Shown here piece by piece: positions 1-6,344 of a stretch of 6,435 bases of DNA. The translations under genes and the position numbers were made by a program. Origin of the DNA: Candidatus Omnitrophota bacterium (GTDB taxonomy: Bacteria > Omnitrophota > Gorgyraeia > Gorgyraeales > Gorgyraeaceae). Within the stretch, counting starts at the first letter, position 1. Each line of letters begins with the position of its first letter. The stretch is taken from NCBI GenBank assembly GCA_018817035.1, contig JAHIUV010000064.1, positions 1-6,435 of the forward strand, given 5' to 3'. The notes under the pieces were generated by a model. It was not told where the DNA came from. It saw only the letters and a program-made list of their open reading frames with translations, and made no database searches.

Positions 1-574
1 CATCCTCAGTCTCTTCTTTTTTCATATGCTCGGGTAATTCAATATCTTTTTCAGTAATGTTAAATTCTTCCAGGCGTGGCAGCTCCTCGAGGGAGTTCAG
101 CCCAAAGTATTGTAAAAATTCCTGAGACGTCCCGTAAAGCATGGGCCTGCCTACAGATTCTTTTCTTCCGACGACCCTTACAAGATTTTTTTCTATAAGC
201 GTCTTTAAAACACCATCTACGTTGACACCTCTTATAGCCTCTATTTCCGGCTTGGTAGCCGGTTGTTTATACGCTATTATCGCCAATGTCTCAAGGCTGG
301 GCCCTGAAAGCCTGTCAGGTCCGGACGTCTTATAAAGCCTCTTAAGCCATGGAGCCAGCATAGGATCAGTCACTATCTGATAGCCTCCCGCTATTTCCTT
401 TATCCTGAATGCCCTGCTGGTATCCTCGTATTCCTTGGCTAGTTCGGCGACAATGTCTTTTACCTGTTGGGCGTTAAATTCTCCCAAGACGCCTTTTATT
501 TCGTTCACGAACAAAGGTTTATCACTGACAAAAAGCATTGCCTCGATTATATTCTTAGCCTGATCCACCTGCAT
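1..574 (-). CDS. scpB: Segregation and condensation protein B, 3' end cut by window edge
   Basis: ScpB is the winged-helix partner of the kleisin ScpA in the bacterial SMC-ScpAB complex, which compacts and helps segregate the chromosome. The visible 191 residues begin MQVDQAKNIIEAMLFVSDKP, the usual ScpB opening. A highly typical second winged-helix region follows at about residues 93-165, with SLETLAIIAYKQPATKPEIE, EAIRGVNVD, GRPMLYGTS and FLQYFGLNSLEELP. The frame is open to the left edge. Family members are often about 190-200 residues, so little is probably missing; the last visible residues are an acidic/lysine tail. The ATG at 574 lies three bases after the scpA stop, with a G-rich AGGGCGGGG just upstream inside the end of scpA that may act as the ribosome site. 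The pair is therefore probably cotranscribed and translationally coupled. Confidence 0.95.
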   Translation of the reverse strand, partial: MQVDQAKNIIEAMLFVSDKPLFVNEIKGVLGEFNAQQVKDIVAELAKEYEDTSRAFRIKEIAGGYQIVTDPMLAPWLKRLYKTSGPDRLSGPSLETLAIIAYKQPATKPEIEAIRGVNVDGVLKTLIEKNLVRVVGRKESVGRPMLYGTSQEFLQYFGLNSLEELPRLEEFNITEKDIELPEHMKKEETED

Positions 575-577
575 ATT

Positions 578-1303
578 TTACCCCGCCCTTAATCTGTGTT
601 TTTCATTCCTTATCACTTCTATGTCATCAAAAGTCTTATTCTGCACCGCAACTATCTCTTTTAATCTTATAAGCTCCAATACCGCAAGGAACGTTGCTAT
701 GATCTCAATCTTATTTTTGGCGTTCTTGAAAAGCTGCGTTAAATAAAGCACCGGCGTCTCTACCAGCATATGCAATAGATCATGGACCTTTTGCTCGACA
801 GTAAATTCATCTTTTACTATCTCCTGAAATATCTCCTTTGGTACTTCCTTTAACACCCGTGTAAGCGCGGTTATAAGATCGAACAGGCTCGCTTCAAAAA
901 ATTTATCCCCGGATTCAAGTTCAGTAACAGCGGAACGCGTAAACATGTTTTTGCGTTGACTTTCCAGGTCCTGCAGTACACCCGCGACTTCTTTAAATCT
1001 CTTGTATTCCAAAAGCCGCCTTACAAGTTCCTCCCTTGGATCCTCTTCTTCCTCCGGTAATATCTCTTTCTCGTCAGGAGGCAGAAGCATCTTGCTCTTT
1101 ATATGGATAAGGGTAGCTGCCATGACAAGGAACTCTCCGGCGATATTCAGATCGAGCATACGCATAAGCTCAAGGTATTCCAGATATTGCTCAGTGATTT
1201 CAGAGATAGGTATATCGTATATATCTATCTCGCTCTTCTTTATAAGATACAATAAAAGATCCAGCGGCCCTTCAAAAACTTCAAGTTTTACCTTATAGGA
1301 CAT
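578..1303 (-). CDS. scpA: Segregation and condensation protein A (kleisin)
   Basis: ScpA is the kleisin that bridges the two heads of the SMC dimer and binds ScpB, forming the chromosome condensation complex on the nucleoid. The 241-residue product has the family N-terminal signature: VKLEVFEGPLDLLLYLI at residues 5-21, then EIDIYDIPISEITEQYLEYL at 25-44, and GEFLVMAATLIHIKSKMLLP at 56-75. An acidic linker (EEEED near 84-88) leads to a variable helical middle, and the C-terminal winged helix ends with ATFLAVLELIRLKEIVAVQ (203-221). Length is normal for the family. The ATG at 1303 has AGGA at 1312-1315, eight bases upstream, which supports this start. It follows trpS across a repeat-filled spacer and is separated from scpB by three bases. 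No SMC gene is in the window. Confidence 0.97.
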   Translation of the reverse strand: MSYKVKLEVFEGPLDLLLYLIKKSEIDIYDIPISEITEQYLEYLELMRMLDLNIAGEFLVMAATLIHIKSKMLLPPDEKEILPEEEEDPREELVRRLLEYKRFKEVAGVLQDLESQRKNMFTRSAVTELESGDKFFEASLFDLITALTRVLKEVPKEIFQEIVKDEFTVEQKVHDLLHMLVETPVLYLTQLFKNAKNKIEIIATFLAVLELIRLKEIVAVQNKTFDDIEVIRNEKHRLRAG

Positions 1304-1311
1304 AATATAAT

Positions 1312-1315
1312 TCCT
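1312..1315 (-). promoter_or_regulatory. Ribosome binding site of scpA
   Basis: AGGA on the minus strand, eight bases before the scpA ATG. It lies just outside the 84-base palindromic repeat, so the repeat does not cover the translation start. Confidence 0.6.
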
Positions 1316-1320
1316 GCCAG

Positions 1321-1404
1321 AGATTGCTTCGCTTCGCTCGCAATGACAAATCCTGTGTCATTGCGAGGAGCATAGTGGTCCCCGCGAAAGCGGGGAAGCA
1401 ATCT
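1321..1404. repeat. 84-base composite palindromic intergenic repeat between trpS and scpA
   Basis: The outer arms AGATTGCTTC (1321-1330) and GAAGCAATCT (1395-1404) are perfect 10-base inverted repeats. Inside are two further hairpins. One has a 12-base perfect stem, CTCGCAATGACA (1337-1348) with TGTCATTGCGAG (1356-1367), and a 7-base loop. The other is CCCCGC (1380-1385) with GCGGGG (1390-1395) around GAAA. The whole could fold as a three-way junction in DNA or RNA. The CATTGCGAG...GAAGCAATC style matches dispersed palindromic repeats I recall from several bacterial phyla; that is memory, not a search. No coding sequence or transposase is present, so a REP- or MITE-like element is likely. Its right-hand bases 1403-1404 are part of the trpS stop codon. 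No T run follows on the transcribed strand, so it does not look like a terminator. Confidence 0.85.
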
Positions 1405-2383
1405 AAACCAACCCTACTGCTTTTCTTACTTCTGTCATTGTTTCAGAAGCTGCTTTATTTGCTTTTTTAGCGCCTTCCTTTAATATATCACGGATAAAGT
1501 CTTTATCTTTGAGTAATTTTTCTCTCTTGGTTCTGATTCCGCTCAGATATTCTGAGATCACATCAGCCAGGTCTTTTTTGCACTGAGCGCAGCCGACTTT
1601 AGCATTCACACAATATTCGCGGACCTCAGGCAATAACTTATCTTTGAATAAATTAAAATATGAATAAAGATTGCACTCGTCCGGATGCCCTTCATCGGAA
1701 AGTTTTATCCTTTTGGGATCCGTAAACATCTGGCCGCATTTTTCCCCTATAACATCCGGGGAATCTCCCAGCGCGATAAAATTACCATAAGACTTGCTCA
1801 TTTTTCTTCCGTCTATCCCGAGAAGTTTTGATGTCCCCGTTAATAACGGCTTTATCTCTTTAAAGATCCCACCGTAAAGTTTATTGAACTTCGCCAGTAT
1901 ATCATTTGTAAGCTCAAGATGAGGAAGCTGGTCTTTTCCTACAGGAACAGCTCCGGCTTTGTATAATAATATATCCGCCGCCTGGAGCACAGGGTAGCCT
2001 AAAAAGCCGTACGTATGCAGTTTTCTCGACGACAGTTCCCTTAACTGCTCTTTATATGTAGGACATCTTTCCAGCCATCCGAGCGGCACAAAATTAGAGA
2101 ACACCATGTATAATTCCAGGTGTTGCGGCACATGTGACTGGATAAATATAGTGCTTTTTTCAGGGTCTATCCCTGAGGCGATCCAATCAGCGGCACACTC
2201 TATGGCGTATTCCGGTAACTTTGACGGATCCTCGTATTCGCTCATAAGCGCGTGCCAATCCGCGATCATAAAAAAACACTCATATTGGTCCTGAAGCCTG
2301 ACCCAGTTATCCAACGCGCCAAATAAATGTCCGAGATGTAAAGGCCCTGTAGGCCTCATCCCGCTAAGTATGCGTTTCTTCAT
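1403..2383 (-). CDS. trpS: Tryptophanyl-tRNA synthetase with putative Fe-S cysteine set
   Basis: TrpRS is a class I aminoacyl-tRNA synthetase that charges tRNA-Trp with tryptophan using ATP in the cytoplasm. Counting from the ATG at 2383 (326 residues, normal length), the first ATP signature is HLGH at 16-19, after RILSGMRPTGPLHLGH. The second is KMSKS at 194-198, within GIDGRKMSKSYGNF. GYPVLQAADILLYKA (129-143) and VPVGKDQLPHLELTNDI (147-163) are typical TrpRS active-site stretches. Cysteines 237, 258, 265 and 268 form C-x20-C-x6-C-x2-C, close to the [4Fe-4S] motif known in Thermotoga maritima TrpRS. The frame also allows a TTG start at 2389, but the GGGA ribosome-site candidate touches that codon and sits six bases before the ATG, so the ATG is preferred. 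It lies between infB and scpA, each across a repeat-bearing spacer. Confidence 0.96.
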   Translation of the reverse strand: MKKRILSGMRPTGPLHLGHLFGALDNWVRLQDQYECFFMIADWHALMSEYEDPSKLPEYAIECAADWIASGIDPEKSTIFIQSHVPQHLELYMVFSNFVPLGWLERCPTYKEQLRELSSRKLHTYGFLGYPVLQAADILLYKAGAVPVGKDQLPHLELTNDILAKFNKLYGGIFKEIKPLLTGTSKLLGIDGRKMSKSYGNFIALGDSPDVIGEKCGQMFTDPKRIKLSDEGHPDECNLYSYFNLFKDKLLPEVREYCVNAKVGCAQCKKDLADVISEYLSGIRTKREKLLKDKDFIRDILKEGAKKANKAASETMTEVRKAVGLV

Positions 2384-2389
2384 ATTCAA

Positions 2390-2393
2390 TCCC
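2390..2393 (-). promoter_or_regulatory. Weak ribosome binding site deciding the trpS start
   Basis: GGGA on the minus strand (about 2390-2393) lies six bases before the ATG at 2383 and directly abuts the alternative TTG at 2389. This spacing favours the ATG. The match to the Shine-Dalgarno consensus is only moderate. Confidence 0.4.
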
Positions 2394-2432
2394 GTAACTT
2401 CACAAAATTACAATGTACGAATGTGGAAGTTA
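2394..2432 (-). other. Possible hairpin just upstream of the trpS ribosome site
   Basis: On the plus strand GTAACTTCAC (2394-2403) is complementary to GTGGAAGTTA (2423-2432) apart from one extra G, leaving a loop of about 19 bases. In the transcript the hairpin would end right before the GGGA preceding the trpS ATG. It has no T run, so a terminator is unlikely. It could influence trpS translation, or be chance in AT-rich DNA. Confidence 0.3.
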
Positions 2433-2434
2433 TC

Positions 2435-2477
2435 TTCTCGACAAGCTCGAAGAATACTGTTCGAGCGAAGTCGAGAA
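2435..2477. repeat. TTCTCGAC-type imperfect palindrome between infB and trpS
   Basis: TTCTCGAC (2435-2442) pairs with GTCGAGAA (2470-2477). After a small internal mismatch (AA against GAA), GCTCGAA (2445-2451) pairs with TTCGAGC (2460-2466) around an 8-base loop. It lies wholly in the infB-trpS spacer and has no T run after it on the transcribed strand. The sequence resembles short dispersed palindromes I recall from other genomes, and a 14-base stretch recurs with one difference at the right end of this window. It is unrelated in sequence to the palindrome after trpS. Confidence 0.7.
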
Positions 2478-2490
2478 CTAAAAATAATCT

Positions 2491-4587
2491 CTATTTCAGG
2501 CGACGGGCTACCTTGCGGATCTCTATCGCTTCTATTATGTCGCCTTTTTGAATATCGTTAAAGCTAAGGCTTATGCCGCACTCAAAACCTTCCCTTGCTT
2601 CCTTTATATCGTCCTTAACGCGTTTCAGCGAAGTTATTTTACCTTTAAAAATGCTCTCTTTGTCTCTTATTAGCCTGGCTATGGCATTGCGCGGTATAGC
2701 TCCTTTTGAAATAAAACAGCCTGCCACAACACCCACCTTTGAAACCTTGAACACCTGTTTTACTTCCGCCCTGCCTAAAAATGTTTCCTCCACTATAGGC
2801 TCAAGCATGCCCTCCATAGCGGCCTTTACGTCACCTACGGCTTCGTAAATTATATTATAAACCCTTACATCCACGCCTTCTTGTTTCGAGAGCGCTTTTG
2901 CTCCGGGTATTATATCGACATGAAATCCCAACATAACCGCGTTCGACGCGGAAGCGAGCATTATATCCGACTCATTTATGTTACCCACCTGGCCATGTAT
3001 AACACAAAGTTTTACCTCGGCCGTAGAGAGATTCTCCAGGGATTCTTTAATAGCTTCCAAAGATCCCTGAACATCCGCCTTTAAAACTATCTTTAGTTCC
3101 TTTACTTCACCCTGCTTGATCTTATCATAAAGATCTTCCAGGCTTATCTTCTGCCCCTTTGACTCAAGTTTCTTCTTTTCGGCTTCCAGTCGCCTCACGG
3201 AGATCATTTCTTTTACCTTTTTATCGTCGTCTATTACGTAAAATCTTTCCCCTGCCAAAGGCACACCCGAAAGCCCCATCACTTCAACAGGTTTGGAGGG
3301 TCCTGCTTTATCGACCCTGCGCCCTTTATCATCAAGCATTGCTTTTATCTTTCCATAATTCAATCCTACGATGACCATATCCCCTACTTCGAGAGTCCCG
3401 TTAGAAACAAGGACAGTCGCTACAGGGCCTCTACCTTTTGAAAGCTCAGCCTCTACTACTACGCCTGAGGCGTGTTTATCTGGATTCGCTTTTAATTCAA
3501 GCATCTCCGCCTCCAGAATAAGCATCTCCAGGAGATCATCTATGCCCTGACCGGTCTTCGCGGAAACACCCACTGTAATGGTCTTACCGCCCCAATCCTC
3601 GGGGGCTAGATCGCGTTCAGCCAATTGTTTTTTTACTTTATCAAGGCTTATATTCTGCTTGTCTATTTTATTTACGGCGACTATTATCGGTACTCCCGCG
3701 GCGCGCGCATGGTCTATCGCCTCTATCGTCTGGGGCATTATCCCGTCATCGGCAGCCACTACAAGAACTACTACATCGGTGACATTGGCTCCCCTCGCGC
3801 GCATAGCGGTAAAAGCGGCGTGACCCGGCGTATCCAGGAATGTTACTTTTCCTTTCGGCAATATCACTTCGTACGCGCCTATATGCTGGGTAATTCCCCC
3901 AGCCTCTTTATCGACCACTTTAGTCTTTCGTATCATATCCAAAAGAGAAGTTTTGCCATGGTCAACGTGCCCCATAAAAGTAACTATAGGCGCCCTGGGC
4001 TTAAGCTTTGCCGGATCATCCTTTTCCGACTCCATTAAAAGTATTTCCTCCTCATTTGGTAATCTTTCTATTTTGTAACCAAGATCTTCAGCGATCAACG
4101 CGGCAGCAGCCTCATCAAGAGACTGATTTATGGTAATGATTATGTTCTTACTCAAAAACCGCTTAATAACATCATTGGTCATGAGATTAAGGCTAACCGC
4201 CAGATCTTTGACCGCGATAGGGATATTTATCTTCAGGATCTTTAATTCAGGAACCTCAGGCATAATCTGCTTTTCTTCTTCAGGAACGGGCTCTTCCTTT
4301 ATTTCCGGTTTTTCTTCCTTTTTTTCTTTATGGGCTTTCTTGGGCTTTACGGCGGATTTTTCTTTCTTTTCAGGTTTCTTTTTAGGCTCAGCCTTAACCT
4401 TGGCAGGCAAAACCTTTTTTGAAGATTCTTTTTTAGGTGTTTTTTCTTTTTTTACAAGCGCGACTACACTATCATCAAGAGAACTCATATGGCCTTTTAC
4501 GTCTATTTTTAACGCGTGAAGCTTTTCTATGAGCTCTTTGCTTGTAATTCCTAATTCCTTTGCGAGTTGATGAACCCTTGCGCTCAT
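2491..4587 (-). CDS. infB: Translation initiation factor IF-2
   Basis: IF2 is the GTPase that brings initiator fMet-tRNA to the 30S subunit and promotes 50S joining. The 698-residue product starts with an IF2 N-terminal domain (VHQLAKELGITSKELIEKL, 5-23). A lysine-rich then glutamate-rich disordered linker follows (about 47-107), then a second IF2_N-like domain (124-175). The G domain is complete: GHVDHGKT 206-213 (G1), AGGITQ 229-234 (G2), DTPGH 252-256 with the expected His (G3), NKID 306-309 (G4) and SAK 342-344 (G5). After it come a beta-barrel domain (about 372-455), the IF2-specific domain with ADVQGSLEAIKESL (504-517) and GFHVDIIPGA (554-563), and the fMet-tRNA-binding C-terminal domain ending GDIIEAIEIRKVARRLK. 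The start overlaps the nusA stop as ATGA, implying coupled translation, and AGGA lies nearby upstream. Length resembles the Bacillus protein rather than the longer E. coli form. Confidence 0.98.
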   Translation of the reverse strand: MSARVHQLAKELGITSKELIEKLHALKIDVKGHMSSLDDSVVALVKKEKTPKKESSKKVLPAKVKAEPKKKPEKKEKSAVKPKKAHKEKKEEKPEIKEEPVPEEEKQIMPEVPELKILKINIPIAVKDLAVSLNLMTNDVIKRFLSKNIIITINQSLDEAAAALIAEDLGYKIERLPNEEEILLMESEKDDPAKLKPRAPIVTFMGHVDHGKTSLLDMIRKTKVVDKEAGGITQHIGAYEVILPKGKVTFLDTPGHAAFTAMRARGANVTDVVVLVVAADDGIMPQTIEAIDHARAAGVPIIVAVNKIDKQNISLDKVKKQLAERDLAPEDWGGKTITVGVSAKTGQGIDDLLEMLILEAEMLELKANPDKHASGVVVEAELSKGRGPVATVLVSNGTLEVGDMVIVGLNYGKIKAMLDDKGRRVDKAGPSKPVEVMGLSGVPLAGERFYVIDDDKKVKEMISVRRLEAEKKKLESKGQKISLEDLYDKIKQGEVKELKIVLKADVQGSLEAIKESLENLSTAEVKLCVIHGQVGNINESDIMLASASNAVMLGFHVDIIPGAKALSKQEGVDVRVYNIIYEAVGDVKAAMEGMLEPIVEETFLGRAEVKQVFKVSKVGVVAGCFISKGAIPRNAIARLIRDKESIFKGKITSLKRVKDDIKEAREGFECGISLSFNDIQKGDIIEAIEIRKVARRLK

Positions 4588-5822
4588 TCTTTGTCCTTTC
4601 CTTCTTCGCTTTTTTTCTTATCATTGTCAGCCTGATCAGCAGCCTGCGCCTTTTTCTCTTTGCCTTTTCTGTCTCTGACTTCATGCACCTTTTGTTCCAA
4701 TACCTTCTTAGCTGACTTCAATATCTTTTCTGCCGTCTTTTTCCCGACGCCGTCCACGCCGCTCAGCTGTTTTATATCAGCCTTGGCAATATCTCCGGCA
4801 GTCTTAAAACCTGCTTTCGCGAGGGCCTTTGCCGTTTTTGGGCCAACACTGTCTATTTCCGTCACAGGGACTTTATTGACATTTTCCAGTTCAGCCTTAC
4901 TCCTGATATCTATGTTCCATCCTGTAAGTTTCGCCGCCAGCCTGACATTCTGTCCTTTTTTCCCTATGGCAAGCGACAACTGGTCGTCAGCGACAAGGAC
5001 CTCAGCCCTTTTCTCCGCCTCGTTCAGCCTTACGCTGGATATCTCCGCTGGGCTAAGGCTCGATGCTATGAACTCGCCTACATCAATGTTCCAGCGGATA
5101 ATATCGATCTTCTCTCCGCCTAATTCACGGACAATGCTCTTTACCCGCTGGCCTCTCATGCCTACGCATGCCCCGACAGCATCTACTTTATCATCCTTTG
5201 AATACACTGCTATCTTTGAGCGGTCTCCGGCCTCTCTCGAAACAGACTTTATATCTACTATGCCTTCGTATATTTCAGGGACCTCAAGTTCAAATAACCT
5301 CTTTACCAGACCAGCGTTCGTCCTTGACAAAAGTATCTCAGGGCCCTTAGGCGTCTTTTTTACATCCATAATAAGAGCCTTTATCCTGTCTCCTTGCCTA
5401 TATTCCTCGTTATGAGGAACTTCTCTCCGTGGAAGCACCCCTTCGGCACGGCCCAGATCCACTACGATCATGCCTTTTTCAAACCTATGGACGCTGCCTG
5501 AAGTAATATCATTGACCTTATGTTGATACTCATCAAAAACAACATCTCTTTCAGCCTCGCGGATCTTCTGAATTATGACCTGTTTGGCTGTCTGCGCCGA
5601 TATCCTGCCAAAATTCCCGGAAAGCTCTCCTCCGTCAGGGCCAAATACCTTAAAATCCCCTGTCTCCTGGTCGAACTTTGCCTTTATATCCATTACATGC
5701 TTGCCGAGCTTTTTGCGGGCCGCGCTTATAAGCGCGGACTCTATGGCGTTTACAAGTATCTCCTTTTTAATACCTTTATCTCTTTCAATGCTGTCCAATA
5801 TTGACAATAATTCGTTATTCAT
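4584..5822 (-). CDS. nusA: Transcription termination/antitermination factor NusA
   Basis: NusA binds RNA polymerase and nascent RNA, and modulates pausing, termination and antitermination. The 412 residues show an N-terminal polymerase-binding domain (about 1-102, with KEILVNAIESALISAARKK), an S1 domain (about 106-168, GSVHRFEKGMIVVDLGRAEG...LSRT), and two KH domains. KH1 has the GMRG loop at 221-224 and the signature RWNIDVGEFIASSLSPAE; KH2 has GKKG at 287-290 in LAIGKKGQNVRLAAKLTGW. A single helix-hairpin-helix unit (about 321-373, with DSVGPKTAKAL and SGVDGVGKKTAEKIL) follows, then a lysine/glutamate-rich tail. It is shorter than E. coli NusA (495 residues), which has two acidic repeat domains of this fold. 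The ATG at 5822 abuts the rimP stop (TAAATG) and has AGGAGG upstream; the stop overlaps the infB start. Confidence 0.98.
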   Translation of the reverse strand: MNNELLSILDSIERDKGIKKEILVNAIESALISAARKKLGKHVMDIKAKFDQETGDFKVFGPDGGELSGNFGRISAQTAKQVIIQKIREAERDVVFDEYQHKVNDITSGSVHRFEKGMIVVDLGRAEGVLPRREVPHNEEYRQGDRIKALIMDVKKTPKGPEILLSRTNAGLVKRLFELEVPEIYEGIVDIKSVSREAGDRSKIAVYSKDDKVDAVGACVGMRGQRVKSIVRELGGEKIDIIRWNIDVGEFIASSLSPAEISSVRLNEAEKRAEVLVADDQLSLAIGKKGQNVRLAAKLTGWNIDIRSKAELENVNKVPVTEIDSVGPKTAKALAKAGFKTAGDIAKADIKQLSGVDGVGKKTAEKILKSAKKVLEQKVHEVRDRKGKEKKAQAADQADNDKKKSEEGKDKE

Positions 5823-6272
5823 TTAAAGCTCAACCTCCTGTCTTGCTCTTACTATTTTAGTGAAAAGAATCTCTATTATCCCTTTTTTCTTAACATCTAT
5901 TTTTATAGAATCTTCCAGCACCTCTTCCAGTCTCCCTATATATTCTTTTTTATCCAAAACTGCTTCGCTTAACGTTACCCTGACCATCCTGCCGATCGAA
6001 CGCTCATAATCCCTTTTTCCCGAAAACCACCTGTCTATGCCGGGAGAATCGACTTCGAGCACGTAATGTTCTGATATAGCATCTGCCTCATCCAGGGCTA
6101 TTCCTATTTTTTTGTTCAGGCTGACGCAGTCTTCCAGATTCACGCCACCTTCTTTATCTACCAGAAGGCACAATATCTGCCTACCTGACTCTTTACGAAA
6201 GATAAGATCCACAAGTTCCGCGTCTTCGTTACTTAAAACCTGTTCTATAATAGTTTTTACACGGTCATACAT
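5823..6272 (-). CDS. rimP: Ribosome maturation factor RimP
   Basis: RimP binds the 30S subunit and is needed for its late assembly. From the ATG at 6272 the product has 149 residues, matching the usual length of about 150. The N-terminal alpha/beta domain (1-78) starts MYDRVKTIIEQVLSNEDAEL and ends with the family hallmark VLEVDSPGIDR (71-81). The SH3-like C-terminal domain (about 83-147) includes GRMVRVTL, YIGRLEEV and IVRARQE. The frame stays open to an ATG at 6332, which would add 20 residues (MKGRCLDLEVGEVGPLFLLP). Those residues are encoded by a Shine-Dalgarno-like sequence and a hairpin with a T run, and have no counterpart in the family as I know it. The start at 6272, or an adjacent TTG at 6278, is therefore preferred, although neither has a close ribosome site. 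rimP is the first gene of the operon and directly abuts nusA. Confidence 0.93.
   Translation of the reverse strand: MYDRVKTIIEQVLSNEDAELVDLIFRKESGRQILCLLVDKEGGVNLEDCVSLNKKIGIALDEADAISEHYVLEVDSPGIDRWFSGKRDYERSIGRMVRVTLSEAVLDKKEYIGRLEEVLEDSIKIDVKKKGIIEILFTKIVRARQEVEL
5834..5839 (-). promoter_or_regulatory. Ribosome binding site of nusA
   Basis: AGGAGG on the minus strand, inside the last codons of rimP and about 11 bases before the nusA ATG at 5822. The spacing is slightly long, but the match is strong and the start is well fixed by the NusA N-terminus. Confidence 0.7.
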
Positions 6273-6279
6273 AGGCAAT

Positions 6280-6309
6280 AAAAAAAGCGGGCCTACTTCA
6301 CCCACTTCT
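6280..6309 (-). terminator. Hairpin plus T run in the rimP leader, possible attenuator
   Basis: On the transcribed strand AGAAGTGGG (6309-6301) can pair with CCCGCTTTT (6291-6283), nine pairs including two G-U wobbles, around a 9-base loop. The stem runs straight into a T7 tract (6286-6280). This is the shape of an intrinsic terminator or attenuator, placed between the promoter and the rimP start. The nusA operon is known in other bacteria to be regulated in its leader, and attenuators have been predicted before rimP, so attenuation is plausible here but inferred. No competing antiterminator pairing was identified. Confidence 0.55.
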
Positions 6310-6318
6310 AAATCCAAA

Positions 6319-6326
6319 CACCTCCC
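6319..6326 (-). promoter_or_regulatory. Strong Shine-Dalgarno-like sequence in the rimP leader
   Basis: GGGAGGTG, preceded by AAA, is the best Shine-Dalgarno match in the window, yet it is 46 bases from the preferred rimP ATG. It lies inside the codons that would follow the ATG at 6332, which argues against that start. An in-frame TTG at 6317 is too close (three bases after GGAGG). Folding of the 6283-6309 hairpin would shorten the path to the ATG at 6272 to about 19 bases, or to about 13 for the TTG at 6278. Confidence 0.55.
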
Positions 6327-6344
6327 TTTCATAAGAGTAGATAT

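Noticed and set aside
1002..1298. Serine-rich plus-strand frame opposite scpA
   Set aside because: It is antisense to the conserved ScpA N-terminus; the Ser richness reflects Glu and Arg codons read in reverse.
1321..1404. Palindrome after trpS as an intrinsic terminator
   Set aside because: There is no T run after any stem on the transcribed strand, and scpA follows in the same direction without a clear new promoter.
2384..2490. Independent promoter for trpS
   Set aside because: TTGTCG and TGTAAT are about 26 bases apart, too far for a sigma-70 promoter, and no better pair was found.
3578..4038. Plus-strand frames opposite the IF2 G domain
   Set aside because: They are shadows of the GTPase domain with no recognisable motif of their own.
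4475..4684. Lys/Arg-rich minus-strand frame across the nusA-infB junction
   Set aside because: It is an out-of-frame reading of the A-rich lysine tail of NusA and the IF2 start; both real frames are certain.
4660..5415. Long open frame on the plus strand opposite nusA (251 codons)
   Set aside because: It is antisense to a fully recognisable NusA, has the Ser/Phe-rich composition of reversed coding sequence, and shows no domain or ribosome site.
6273..6332. N-terminal extension of RimP starting at ATG 6332
   Set aside because: It has no ribosome site, begins about six bases after the predicted transcription start, is encoded by the leader hairpin, and would exceed the normal family length.
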